Shown piece by piece: positions 15,342 to 23,143 of a stretch of 29,591 nt of DNA (position 1 is its first letter; the number at the start of each line of letters is the position of its first letter). The position numbers and the translations under genes are program-made. The notes below the pieces were generated by a model. It did not search any database, was not told the origin of the DNA, and was given only the letters and a program-made list of their open reading frames with translations. Where the stretch lies: NCBI GenBank assembly GCA_023403375.1, contig JAEYEN010000119.1, forward strand, positions 1 to 29,591. Direction: 5' to 3'. This DNA is from Bacillota bacterium. Lineage in GTDB: Bacteria > Bacillota > Clostridia > Christensenellales > Borkfalkiaceae.

Positions 15342-15370
15342 AACCGACCTTTTCGTCGGTTTTTTATTTT
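15342..15370 (+). terminator. Plus-strand terminator between two minus-strand genes
   Basis: AACCGAC (15342-15348), a 6-base loop and GTCGGTT (15355-15361) are followed by TTTT-A-TTTT on the plus strand. On the minus strand the hairpin is followed by GCACAAAG, so it cannot be a normal intrinsic terminator for hpf. It would stop antisense transcription coming from the left. Confidence 0.6.
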
Positions 15371-15902
15371 AAATAATCGGTTCTATAAGTCCCAAATCGC
15401 CGTCGTTACGTTTATACAATATACGCACCGTTCCGCTGTCTTTATCGAGAAACACGTAAAACGAATGCCCTAAAAGTTCAAGTTCTTCGGCGGCTTCTTC
15501 CACACTAAGCGGAACGAGCGCAAAGCGTTTTTCTTTTACGACGATACCTGTTTTACTGTCTTCCACCTTGCCGTTATCGTAAAGCGCGACTTCTTTGAAC
15601 GCCGCGTTCTTTTTGTTTTTATCAAAGCACGTGCGATACTTTCTTATCTGACCTTCAAGCCGCGGCAGAACCACGTCTAAATTATCATAAAAATTGTCGC
15701 TGCTGTTTGTCGCTCTCACAAGTTTTCCGCCGTAACTCAGCATCACTTCGGTAACGAGAGAGGTCCCTTCTTTTTTAAGGCAAACTTTTACGTCGGCGGG
15801 CTTATCGCCGAAGTATTTATCGAGTTTGTTTAACTTCTGCTCGGTAACGTTTTTTAAGTGTTCGCCTAAATCGTAGTTTCTTGTCGTGAATTCTATATTC
15901 AT
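15369..15902 (-). CDS. hpf: Long-form ribosome hibernation promoting factor
   Basis: A 177-residue long HPF (RaiA/YfiA family). The N-terminal ribosome-binding domain covers about 1-100 (MNIEFTTRNYDLGEHLKNVTEQKL). After a linker, the C-terminal dimerisation domain (about 117-177) includes VVKEKRFALVPLSVEEA, ELLGHSFYVFLDKDSG and DGDLGLIEP. Long forms join two 70S ribosomes into inactive 100S dimers in stationary phase or stress. A strong site (AGGGGGT) precedes the ATG. It follows clpC on the same strand after 185 bases that hold repeats and a palindrome. Confidence 0.95.
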   Translation of the reverse strand: MNIEFTTRNYDLGEHLKNVTEQKLNKLDKYFGDKPADVKVCLKKEGTSLVTEVMLSYGGKLVRATNSSDNFYDNLDVVLPRLEGQIRKYRTCFDKNKKNAAFKEVALYDNGKVEDSKTGIVVKEKRFALVPLSVEEAAEELELLGHSFYVFLDKDSGTVRILYKRNDGDLGLIEPII

Positions 15903-15945
15903 AAGATACCCCCTGTCATATAATATTACGTTTTCCGCCCTTAAA

Positions 15946-15999
15946 AATCCTTTTAATATTAAAATAATTATAATTATTTTAAACCTTGAAAAAGGGATT
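15946..15999. repeat. 24-bp perfect palindrome nested in an inverted repeat
   Basis: Bases 15959-15982 form a perfect 24-bp palindrome (half site TTAAAATAATTA). It is enclosed by AATCCTTTT (15946-15954) and AAAAGGGATT (15990-15999), which pair with one bulged base. It lies 44-97 bases upstream of hpf on the minus strand. It could be an operator, a cruciform-prone site or the 3' hairpin of the clpC transcript. Confidence 0.7.
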
Positions 16000-16036
16000 A
16001 TCCGAGCGGCAAAAGGGGGAAAGATAAAATCCTTGC

Positions 16037-16088
16037 AACGATGAATTCTTTATAACGATTTAATTTTTATTACGATTGAATTTTTATT
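16037..16088. repeat. Three 17-18-bp degenerate tandem repeats ending at the clpC stop
   Basis: Units AACGATGAATTCTTTAT, AACGATTTAATTTTTATT and ACGATTGAATTTTTATT lie head to tail at 16037, 16054 and 16072. The last touches the clpC stop codon (16088-16090). Confidence 0.85.
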
Positions 16089-18583
16089 CAGTCTTTATAG
16101 AACAAAAACTGCCCGTCTTCCGCGTCTATGGTTACAAGCGAACGTTCTTTCAGGTTGCCGCGCAAAATTTCTTCGGAAAGTCTGTCTTCTATATATCTTT
16201 GCAACACTCTTCTCAGCGGTCTTGCCCCGTACTGCTCGTCGTAACCTTTCTGAACTATCAGGTCCATTGCGGCGGGGGTTATATCCATTTTAACGTCTAA
16301 AAGCGCCAGCCGTTTTTTAAGTCCCGAAAGCATAAGTTTAGCGATTTCCACCGTTTCGTTTTTGGACAACGAATGGAAGATGATAATATCGTCTATACGG
16401 TTAAGGAATTCGGGGCGGAACTTTTCTTTAAGCGCGTCCATATACCTGTCGCACGCCTTGTCGTATTCTGCCTGCGACGACTGAGTAAAGCCCAGCGAAG
16501 AAGTATGAATTTCCTGTGCGCCGACGTTGGACGTCATAATGATAATGCTGTTTTTAAAACTTACCACCCTGCCTTTATTATCGGTAAGTCTGCCGTCGTC
16601 TAAAAGTTGCAACATAATGTTAAACACGTCGGGATGCGCTTTTTCAATCTCGTCGAAAAGCACCACGGAATAAGGTTTCTTCCTTATCCTGCCCGTAAGC
16701 CCGCCTTCTTCTTCATACCCCACGTATCCGGGGGGCGCGCCTACCATTTTGGCTACCGAATGTTTTTCCATATACTCGCTCATATCGACTCTGATAAGCG
16801 CGTTTTCGTCGCCGAATACCGCCTCTGCCAAAGCCTTTGAAAGTTCGGTTTTGCCCACGCCGGTGGGTCCTACGAAAATAAACGAACCGATAGGACGATT
16901 GGGGTCTTTAAGTCCCGCCCGCGCACGGCGAATGGCTTCCGACACGGCTTTTACCGCGTCGTCTTGTCCGACCACTCTCTGATGAAGAACAATCTCTAAA
17001 TCCAAAAGTTTCTGCGCTTCCGTTTCGGTCAGTTTTACTATGGGAATACCCGTCCACACGCTTACCGTTTTCGCAATATCGTCGGGCGTTATTTTAAGTT
17101 TTTCTCTGCCGACGTTTTTCTTGCTCGCTTCCGTTCTTATCACTTCGAGTTCTTTGTTGACCCGTTCGATTTCTTTGTTGATTTTAATGGCGCGCTCGAA
17201 GTCGTTTCGGCGTTTAGCGTCGTTTAACTCTGCGGAAAGCCTGTTAAGTTCGGTTTCTTTCTGTTTTGCTTCTATCGGCGAATTGTAACTGTCAAGTCTT
17301 ACTCTCGACGCCGCTTCGTCTATTAAGTCTATCGCTTTATCGGGCAAAAATCTGTCGGTTATATACCTATCCGAGAGCATTACCGCCGATATAATCGCAT
17401 CGTCGGGAATACTCACGCCGTGATGAGATTCGTATTTATCCCTTAACCCTTTAAGAATTTCCACCGTTTCTTCGGTAGACGGCGCTTCCACTATAATGGG
17501 CTGGAATCTGCGTTCCAACGCCGCGTCTTTTTCTATATATTTTCTGTATTCGTCGATAGTCGTCGCACCGATTGTTTGAAGTTCCCCTCTCGACAGCATA
17601 GGCTTTAAGATATTAGCCGCATCCATATTGCCCTCGCCTGTCGTTCCCGCGCCGACTATGTTATGTATCTCGTCTATAAATAAAATAATGTTTTTGTTGC
17701 GCTTTACGGCTTCTATCGCGTTTTTAAGTCTTTCTTCAAAGTCGCCCCTGTATCTTGCGCCCGCTATCATACCGGCAAGGTCCAGCGAAAAAACCGTTTT
17801 GTCGCTTAAAATTTCGGGCACGTTACCCTTTACTATCGCCTGCGCAAGCCCTTCTACCACCGCGCTCTTGCCAACGCCGGGTTCTCCTATCAGCACGGGG
17901 TTGTTTTTTGTTCTTCTAGATAATATCTGGACAACCCTGTCTATCTCTTCCTTTCTGCCGATAACGGGGTCTAACCTGCCGTCCATCGCAAGTTTATTCA
18001 GGTCCGTTCCGTATTTGGAAAGTTCCGACAATTCGTCGTTTTTATGCTGTTCTTTCCTTTCCGATTTGTCGCCGTCGGGTTTTTTGAACATATTATCAAA
18101 AACGCTCTGAGAAGACCTTTCTTCTCTTTCGTCCTCGTCCGCCGCCGAAAAAGTGCCCGTTATGTTTTGCATAAGTTCGCGCTCTATCGCTTCCACGTTA
18201 ACGCCCATGGTGTCTAAAATATCTACGGCAACGCTGTCGTATTCCTGAATAATGGCAAGCAAAACGTGTTCCGTTCCAACGTAACCCGTGTGAGCGCTGA
18301 GCGATATCGACATTGCACGCTCGAAAACGTGTTTGGTTCTCGGCGTGAACATATTGCCCGGAATAATCAAATCTTTATCAAGCGTTTTCTGAAAATAATA
18401 AACGTATCTTTCCACGTCCACGCCCGCTTCGCCAAGGATTGCGCCCGCTCTGCCGTCGGTTACCGTGATTAACCCGTATAAGATGTGCTCGCTGCCAACG
18501 TATCTCGTTCCGAACCGCTTTGCAAGCGCGGTGGCGGACTCTATTACTTCTAACACGTTGTTTGAAAAAGAATCTCGATACAT
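16088..18583 (-). CDS. clpC: ATP-dependent unfoldase ClpC
   Basis: An 831-residue class I Clp/Hsp100 ATPase. The double Clp N-domain is at 1-145. AAA module 1 has Walker A GEPGVGKS (233-240) and LFIDEIH (301-307). The ClpC-type coiled-coil M domain is at about 425-490 and AAA module 2 has GPTGVGKT (572-579). It forms hexamers that unfold substrates, including arginine-phosphorylated proteins, for ClpP; clpP is not in the window. AAGGAG precedes the ATG and overlaps the end of mcsB, whose stop is one base upstream, so translation is coupled. No CtsR gene precedes the operon, unlike the usual ctsR-mcsA-mcsB-clpC order. Confidence 0.97.
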   Translation of the reverse strand: MYRDSFSNNVLEVIESATALAKRFGTRYVGSEHILYGLITVTDGRAGAILGEAGVDVERYVYYFQKTLDKDLIIPGNMFTPRTKHVFERAMSISLSAHTGYVGTEHVLLAIIQEYDSVAVDILDTMGVNVEAIERELMQNITGTFSAADEDEREERSSQSVFDNMFKKPDGDKSERKEQHKNDELSELSKYGTDLNKLAMDGRLDPVIGRKEEIDRVVQILSRRTKNNPVLIGEPGVGKSAVVEGLAQAIVKGNVPEILSDKTVFSLDLAGMIAGARYRGDFEERLKNAIEAVKRNKNIILFIDEIHNIVGAGTTGEGNMDAANILKPMLSRGELQTIGATTIDEYRKYIEKDAALERRFQPIIVEAPSTEETVEILKGLRDKYESHHGVSIPDDAIISAVMLSDRYITDRFLPDKAIDLIDEAASRVRLDSYNSPIEAKQKETELNRLSAELNDAKRRNDFERAIKINKEIERVNKELEVIRTEASKKNVGREKLKITPDDIAKTVSVWTGIPIVKLTETEAQKLLDLEIVLHQRVVGQDDAVKAVSEAIRRARAGLKDPNRPIGSFIFVGPTGVGKTELSKALAEAVFGDENALIRVDMSEYMEKHSVAKMVGAPPGYVGYEEEGGLTGRIRKKPYSVVLFDEIEKAHPDVFNIMLQLLDDGRLTDNKGRVVSFKNSIIIMTSNVGAQEIHTSSLGFTQSSQAEYDKACDRYMDALKEKFRPEFLNRIDDIIIFHSLSKNETVEIAKLMLSGLKKRLALLDVKMDITPAAMDLIVQKGYDEQYGARPLRRVLQRYIEDRLSEEILRGNLKERSLVTIDAEDGQFLFYKD

Positions 18584-18584
18584 T

Positions 18585-19598
18585 TTACTCCTTTATTCTG
18601 GCAAGTATTTTAGCCACGACTTCCGCACGATAAATATCGCATTCGGTTTCGGTCATGTTATCGCCGTATTGTTCTATAAGGTTTGCGGGGCGGACGGAAA
18701 GCGTAAGTTCGTCAAGTTTTTCCACGTCCGCAATGTTTATATATCCGAGCATTGCGCCTAGTTTTACGTCGCCCGCAAGCGACAAAAATTCTTTATAAGT
18801 CAGCAAAAACGCGTTTGTCAGGATACCGTAAGCACGCTTTACGCGGTCTATCGTTTTTATTTCGTTATCGCCGTATAAACGCTCGGTTTCGTCGCGCTCC
18901 AAAAGGCAAATCCGTTCTACCGTATCGCCCACTTCTTTAACTATTTCTTCTTCTTTCGCGCCAAGCGTTATTTCGTTGCTTATCTGATAATTATAGCCTT
19001 CCGCTTTACTGCCTTCTCCGTACACTCCGCGAATGGTAAGTCCGCGTTCCGACACTTCTCTGTACAGCGCCTCTATTTTCCCGCTTTCGGTAAGCGCGGG
19101 CAAAAACATCATAACCGAAGCGCGCATTCCCGTGCCGAGATTTGTGGGGCAAGCGGTAAGATAGCCTAATTCGTCGTCAAAGGCGAACTCTAATCTTTTA
19201 GAAAGCGCGTCGTCTAAAAAGTTGATTTTTTTATACGCTTCGTCCAGCCTGAACCCGCGCATAAAACACTGTTCCCTTATAACGTCTTCTTCGTTAATCA
19301 TAACTGAAACGCTTTCGTCGCGATTGATAATCGCCGCGCCGAACTCTTCGTTTTCGATAAGGTTGCGGCTTATCAGATGCCGTTCTTTTAACGCTTCCTT
19401 TTTAACTTCCGAAAGCCCTTTCATCTTAAAAAGGTCGAACGGTTCGGTTTTTTTAAGGGCGTAATAGGCTTCTTTGATAACCTTATCGGCAACCGCCCCG
19501 TCGCGTATGCGGAAAGGCAGACCCGCAACGTTTCTCGCAAGCCTTATTCGGGAAATTATTATGTTACCCCTGTAAAGTTCGGGATTAAAAGTTTTCAA
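18585..19598 (-). CDS. mcsB: Protein arginine kinase McsB
   Basis: A 337-residue member of the phosphagen kinase fold. Nucleotide-binding arginines lie in SRIRLARN (16-23), the guanidinium-binding loop in NEED (102-105), the active-site region in TACPTNLGTGMRAS (148-161, Cys150), and the phosphate loop in GEGSKAEGYNYQISN (194-208). McsB phosphorylates arginine residues, marking proteins for ClpC-ClpP. The start codon is TTG (19596-19598), overlapping the mcsA stop as TTGA, with AGGGGG 5 bases upstream; no ATG fits the conserved N-terminus. Slightly shorter than the Bacillus enzyme. It needs McsA for full activity in studied species. Confidence 0.95.
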   Translation of the reverse strand: MKTFNPELYRGNIIISRIRLARNVAGLPFRIRDGAVADKVIKEAYYALKKTEPFDLFKMKGLSEVKKEALKERHLISRNLIENEEFGAAIINRDESVSVMINEEDVIREQCFMRGFRLDEAYKKINFLDDALSKRLEFAFDDELGYLTACPTNLGTGMRASVMMFLPALTESGKIEALYREVSERGLTIRGVYGEGSKAEGYNYQISNEITLGAKEEEIVKEVGDTVERICLLERDETERLYGDNEIKTIDRVKRAYGILTNAFLLTYKEFLSLAGDVKLGAMLGYINIADVEKLDELTLSVRPANLIEQYGDNMTETECDIYRAEVVAKILARIKE

Positions 19599-19912
19599 AT
19601 AAGCCCCCTCTTCGTCAGTTCCTGCGTGAGTTCGTTAAGTATAGAAGATATTTCAGCCATATCGTCAAACCTGCCGTCTAAACACGCGCGCTCTTTCTCT
19701 TTCAAATAATATCTGTAATCTTTAAGAAGTTCTCTATCCAACCTGCCGACAACGGGCTTTTTGCCGACGTGCGTCGTTCCGCCCTGAATTTTCGCAAGCG
19801 ACGGAATAATCTCCGCCGCAAACTGCCTGTAACATTCGGGGCAACCGAGATATCCCGTTTTATAATATTCTTTTAACGTATATCCGCATTGCGGACATCT
19901 TTTATCGTTCAT
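19595..19912 (-). CDS. mcsA: McsA, short form with one zinc finger
   Basis: A 105-residue homologue of the C-terminal half of McsA. It has one zinc site, Cys6-x2-Cys9 and Cys24-x2-Cys27, followed by the conserved SLAKIQGGTTHVGKKP stretch and a C-terminal UVR-like helical pair (about 62-100). Bacillus McsA is about 185 residues with a second, N-terminal zinc finger that is missing here. An in-frame stop two codons before the ATG (TAA AAA ATG) excludes a longer start. McsA activates and scaffolds McsB. The ribosome binding site is weak. The gene overlaps mcsB by 4 bases. Confidence 0.92.
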   Translation of the reverse strand: MNDKRCPQCGYTLKEYYKTGYLGCPECYRQFAAEIIPSLAKIQGGTTHVGKKPVVGRLDRELLKDYRYYLKEKERACLDGRFDDMAEISSILNELTQELTKRGLI

Positions 19913-19921
19913 TTTTTACCG

Positions 19922-19974
19922 CCGAATTTATTTACCGAATTTGCTTGCTGAATTTACGTGCTGTTTTAACAAAG
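19922..19974. repeat. 13-bp degenerate tandem repeats in the mcsA leader
   Basis: CCGAATTTATTTA, CCGAATTTGCTTG and CTGAATTTACGTG lie head to tail at 19922, 19935 and 19948, with a decayed fourth unit from 19961. They occupy the leader just upstream of mcsA on the minus strand. The rest of the gap to galU is AT-rich and shows no CtsR heptad repeats or CIRCE element. Confidence 0.75.
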
Positions 19975-20073
19975 CATTTTACGTACTGTTTCCGAGTGAT
20001 TTTTCGCTTGTTATCTGCTCGGTTTTTTCGGATTTATTATATTATCGTTTGATTAATCGCTCTGTTTTTATAT

Positions 20074-20958
20074 TTACTGTTTGTTTAGTTTTTCTGCGAG
20101 AGAGATTATATAATCTTTTACGTCGGCACCTGTTTCGTCGCTCTTTAACGCCACTTCCACGTTAGACTTGATATATCCTAATTTGTCGCCCACGTCGTAT
20201 CTTGCCCCGTCGAAAGCGGAAGCCAGAAGTTCGCCGTTTTTTGCCAGAACGTCCAACGCGTCGGTAAAATATATTTCGTTGTTACGGGGTTCAAGCGTTT
20301 TAAGCATTTCTATTACCTTTCCGTGGATAACGTATCTGCCGATAATCGCATTGTTTGAAAGCGCGTCTTCTATGCTCGGTTTTTCTAAAATAGCCGATAC
20401 TTCCATAACGCCGTCTTTTTCATCCTTAATACCGATATTGCCGTATTTACTCACGTCGTCGCCGAAAACTTCCATTGTAGCGATAACGCTTTTGCCGGTG
20501 TTTTCAAAAATTTCGGTAAGGCGTTTCATACAAGTCTTTTTGCCTTTCTCGGGAAGAATAAGTTCATCGCCCAGAAGAAGCGCAAACGGTTCTCCGTTAA
20601 GATACGGTTCCGCGCATAAAATCGCGCCCGCCAAACCGTTAGGAACAGACTGAACGGCAAACTTAACGTCGTATTTAGTAGTCTGTTTGAGTATGTCGTA
20701 CAATTTTTGCTTTCCGTCAGCCAATAACCGTTTTTCAAGTTCGGGCGCAGGTGAAAAATGCTTTCTTATAACGTCCGAATCGGGGCTTACCACGATTATG
20801 ATTTCTTTAATCCCCGCTTCGTCAAGTTCTTCGGCAATATATTGAATAGTGGGCTTGTCGAGTACCGAAAGCATAGGCTTTGGCACCGCTTTCGTTATAG
20901 GTAAAAATCTTGTTCCAAGCCCTGCGGCAGGTATTACGGCCTTTGTTACTTTATTCAT
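20074..20958 (-). CDS. galU: UTP--glucose-1-phosphate uridylyltransferase
   Basis: A 294-residue nucleotidyltransferase that makes UDP-glucose from UTP and glucose-1-phosphate for envelope polysaccharides and glycolipids. The nucleotide-binding signature AAGLGTRFLPITKAVPKPML is at 11-30. FALLLGDELI, a GNIGI segment and the sugar-binding AILEKPSIEDA region follow. Length is normal. GAGGA lies about 6 bases before the ATG. It occupies the place just upstream of mcsA where ctsR often stands in related operons; that is a difference in gene order, not evidence of function. Confidence 0.95.
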   Translation of the reverse strand: MNKVTKAVIPAAGLGTRFLPITKAVPKPMLSVLDKPTIQYIAEELDEAGIKEIIIVVSPDSDVIRKHFSPAPELEKRLLADGKQKLYDILKQTTKYDVKFAVQSVPNGLAGAILCAEPYLNGEPFALLLGDELILPEKGKKTCMKRLTEIFENTGKSVIATMEVFGDDVSKYGNIGIKDEKDGVMEVSAILEKPSIEDALSNNAIIGRYVIHGKVIEMLKTLEPRNNEIYFTDALDVLAKNGELLASAFDGARYDVGDKLGYIKSNVEVALKSDETGADVKDYIISLAEKLNKQ

Positions 20959-20986
20959 AATATTCCTCGCTTATCTTTATATTTTT

Positions 20987-21060
20987 TAATCAAATCAAAA
21001 ACAATTTAAAATAAATCAAACTAAATTAAACCAAACCGAATTAAGACGGATAAAAGCGGA
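20987..21060. repeat. 10-bp phased AT-rich repeats upstream of galU
   Basis: About seven successive decamers end in AAA, GAA or GGA (for example ATAAATCAAA, CTAAATTAAA, CCAAACCGAA), so A tracts recur once per helical turn. This may be intrinsically curved DNA. It lies in the 200-base gap between rpiB and galU; I see no gene there. Confidence 0.55.
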
Positions 21061-21158
21061 CGCCGTTTTTATTTTTTTGTCAGACAAGCAAACTGCTTTA
21101 CGATATATTTCGCCTTTTCTTTGCGTTACTTATCGTTATCGTCTTTTTCGCCGATGAT

Positions 21159-21611
21159 TTACTTAAAGTTTTTGTTTTCAAGTTCTTTGATTTTATTTAC
21201 TCTTCTGATATGTCTTTCTTCGTTGCTGAACGGCGTTTTTAAGAACGTTCCCACGATTTCTTTCATAAGTCCCGCGCCGATAACCCTTTCGCCCAGAGCG
21301 ATAACGTTAGCGTCGTTATGCTGTCTTGTGGCTTTTGCGGAAAACACGTCCTGACAGTGCGCGCACCTGATTCCTTTAACCTTGTTTGCCACAATGCTCA
21401 TTCCTATACCCGTTCCGCAAAGCAATATACCGAAGTCGTATTCGCCCGCCGCCACGCTTTCCGCCACGGGAAGCGCATAGTCATTATAATCTACGGGAGA
21501 AGTATCGTAACACCCGAAGTCTTTATATTCGTAACCCTGACTTTGTAAAAATTCCAGAAGTTCCGCTTTAAGTTTAAATCCGCCGTGGTCGCAACCGATT
21601 GCTATTTTCAT
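21159..21611 (-). CDS. rpiB: Ribose-5-phosphate isomerase B
   Basis: A 150-residue RpiB/LacAB family isomerase that interconverts ribose-5-phosphate and ribulose-5-phosphate in the pentose phosphate pathway. Asp8-His9 lie in GCDHGG, the catalytic base Cys65 in CGTGIGMSI, and His98 in TRQHNDANVIALG. The ATG at 21611 is preferred over an upstream in-frame start because it gives the family N-terminus MKIAIGCDHGG and has AAAGGAG 7 bases upstream. It overlaps the stop of the arginine phosphatase by one base (TAATG). The ywlC-ywlE-rpiB order matches that in Bacillus. Confidence 0.95.
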   Translation of the reverse strand: MKIAIGCDHGGFKLKAELLEFLQSQGYEYKDFGCYDTSPVDYNDYALPVAESVAAGEYDFGILLCGTGIGMSIVANKVKGIRCAHCQDVFSAKATRQHNDANVIALGERVIGAGLMKEIVGTFLKTPFSNEERHIRRVNKIKELENKNFK

Positions 21612-22057
21612 TATTGTTCTCCTTTTGCCTTTAAGATTTGTATAAGTATTTCGTTGCATGCGTCTTCAAGTTGATGCGAAGTTTTTATATAAGTTTTTTC
21701 GTCTTGCCCGTATGGGTCGATAATATCGCCCGCGGTCGTTACCTCGCTTATAGAATAAACGTTTTTTAGCCCTTTAAGCGCGGCTTTATGCTCTTTGGTC
21801 ATGCATATAACCATATCGCTTTTCTCTATCATTTCCGCAGTAAGTCTTTTGGCGCGGAAAGAATAGTTTTTTATCCCCAGCGCTTTAAGCGCGATAAATG
21901 CGTTTTTAGACATTTTGTGTCCGTCCGTCGCGTTGATACCCGCGCTGCCCACTCTCACGTCTTTTACCCCCGCAAGTTTTAACTTGTTTTTAAGGATAAG
22001 TTCCGCCATAGGGCTTCTGCAAGTGTTACCCGTGCAGACAAAAAGAATTTTTTTCAT
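21611..22057 (-). CDS. ywlE: Protein arginine phosphatase of the YwlE type
   Basis: A 148-residue low-molecular-weight phosphatase. The P loop is CTGNTCRS (8-15), with nucleophile Cys8, Arg14 and general acid Asp114 in DPYG. Thr12 in the loop is the residue that marks arginine phosphatases; tyrosine phosphatases usually have Ile or a similar residue there. It would reverse the modification made by McsB, encoded about 2 kb away on the same strand. It overlaps rpiB by one base and follows ywlC by 34 bases. Specificity for phosphoarginine is inferred from Thr12 and the neighbourhood. Confidence 0.88.
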   Translation of the reverse strand: MKKILFVCTGNTCRSPMAELILKNKLKLAGVKDVRVGSAGINATDGHKMSKNAFIALKALGIKNYSFRAKRLTAEMIEKSDMVICMTKEHKAALKGLKNVYSISEVTTAGDIIDPYGQDEKTYIKTSHQLEDACNEILIQILKAKGEQ

Positions 22058-22091
22058 ATCCTTTCCCCGTTTTATGGACTGTACCGCCCGT

Positions 22092-23081
22092 TTAACCGCA
22101 AGATTTTCTCAGTCGGTTCATAATTCCGAGATAAATTCCGTCTTCTCTCGGCATACTTACGGCGATTATCACGTCCGCGATTTTTTCGCCTTCTAAAAGT
22201 TTATCGTATAAGTTTGCGGCTATTTCTTTATCTGTCGCTCCGAGATTTAAAATCTTTCGGTCGCCCATTTTTTGCGCCACGTAATCCGCGCACATTATAT
22301 AGGGGCGCTTTCCTTCCGCCAGATATTTATCGTAAAGTTTTGCCGCGCTCTGCCAATCGTTTTCGTCAAACAACGCCGTTTCGCAACGTGGGCGATAATG
22401 GCGGTATTTAACCCCCGGCGAACGCACTTTGTCCGTTTCTTTATGCGCCGCTATCTCGCACGAACCGCATACCGCTTCTATCATCTCTTTGGTAATGAGC
22501 CCCGCACGGAGAATTCTCGGCGTTTTTTCGGTAACGTCTAAAACTGTGCTTTCTATACCGCCGCTACACTTTCCGCCGTCTAAAATAAGCGGAATTTTAC
22601 CGTTAAGGTCGTTATAAACGTGCATTGCCGTTACGGGACTTGTGTGCTTTGATAAGTTTGCGCTGGGCGCGACTAACGGCATATCGACGTATCTTAAAAG
22701 TTCTCTGCACCCTGCGTGCGATGGCATTCTTATCGCAAGCGTTTCGCCGCCGCACACCGCTTCTTTACATATAACGCCCTTACTCATAAATACCAGCGTC
22801 AAAGGACCGGGCATATATTTTTCCATAAGGTCGTAAACGTAAGGCTGTTCTATTTTAACGAGTTTGGTTAAGTCGTAATCTTTATGAACGTGCGCTATAA
22901 GCGGATTGTCGGACGGTCTGCCTTTCACTTCGTATATTTTTTTAACCGCTTCGGGATTAGTGCCTATCGCAGCCAGACCATAAACCGTTTCGGTCGGCAT
23001 ACCGATAAGTCCGCCGGAAAGCAAAATATCCTTCGCTTCTCTTAAACTGTTATCGTCTATTTTTTTTATAAATGTTTCCAT
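22092..23081 (-). CDS. ywlC: L-threonylcarbamoyladenylate synthase (Sua5/YwlC)
   Basis: A 329-residue Sua5-type enzyme that makes threonylcarbamoyl-AMP from threonine, bicarbonate and ATP for the t6A tRNA modification at position 37. The YrdC domain shows GLIGMPTETVYGLAA (24-38), KGRPSDNPL (53-61) and SANLS. The C-terminal Sua5 domain (about 210-329) is present, so this is the long form. The ATG at 23081 (METFIKKIDD) is chosen; a TTG at 23114 would add 11 residues that do not look like the family. Neither has a strong ribosome binding site. It lies between dnaB and ywlE. Confidence 0.93.
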   Translation of the reverse strand: METFIKKIDDNSLREAKDILLSGGLIGMPTETVYGLAAIGTNPEAVKKIYEVKGRPSDNPLIAHVHKDYDLTKLVKIEQPYVYDLMEKYMPGPLTLVFMSKGVICKEAVCGGETLAIRMPSHAGCRELLRYVDMPLVAPSANLSKHTSPVTAMHVYNDLNGKIPLILDGGKCSGGIESTVLDVTEKTPRILRAGLITKEMIEAVCGSCEIAAHKETDKVRSPGVKYRHYRPRCETALFDENDWQSAAKLYDKYLAEGKRPYIMCADYVAQKMGDRKILNLGATDKEIAANLYDKLLEGEKIADVIIAVSMPREDGIYLGIMNRLRKSCG

Positions 23082-23143
23082 AAAAATCGTCGCTAAAAAC
23101 CTTTCGATAAACAAATTTTCTTATTAACAATCATCTGCTTGCT

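Noticed and set aside
19913..20073. CtsR or HrcA binding site before mcsA
   Set aside because: No GGTCAAA-type heptad pair and no TTAGCACTC inverted repeat could be found in this gap.
21612..21659. Longer N-terminus for rpiB
   Set aside because: The extra 16 residues lie inside the phosphatase gene; the family start MKIAIGCDHGG has its own AAAGGAG.
23082..23114. TTG start extending ywlC by 11 residues
   Set aside because: The extension is not family-like and has only a weak site; the ATG at 23081 is preferred, though its site is also weak.
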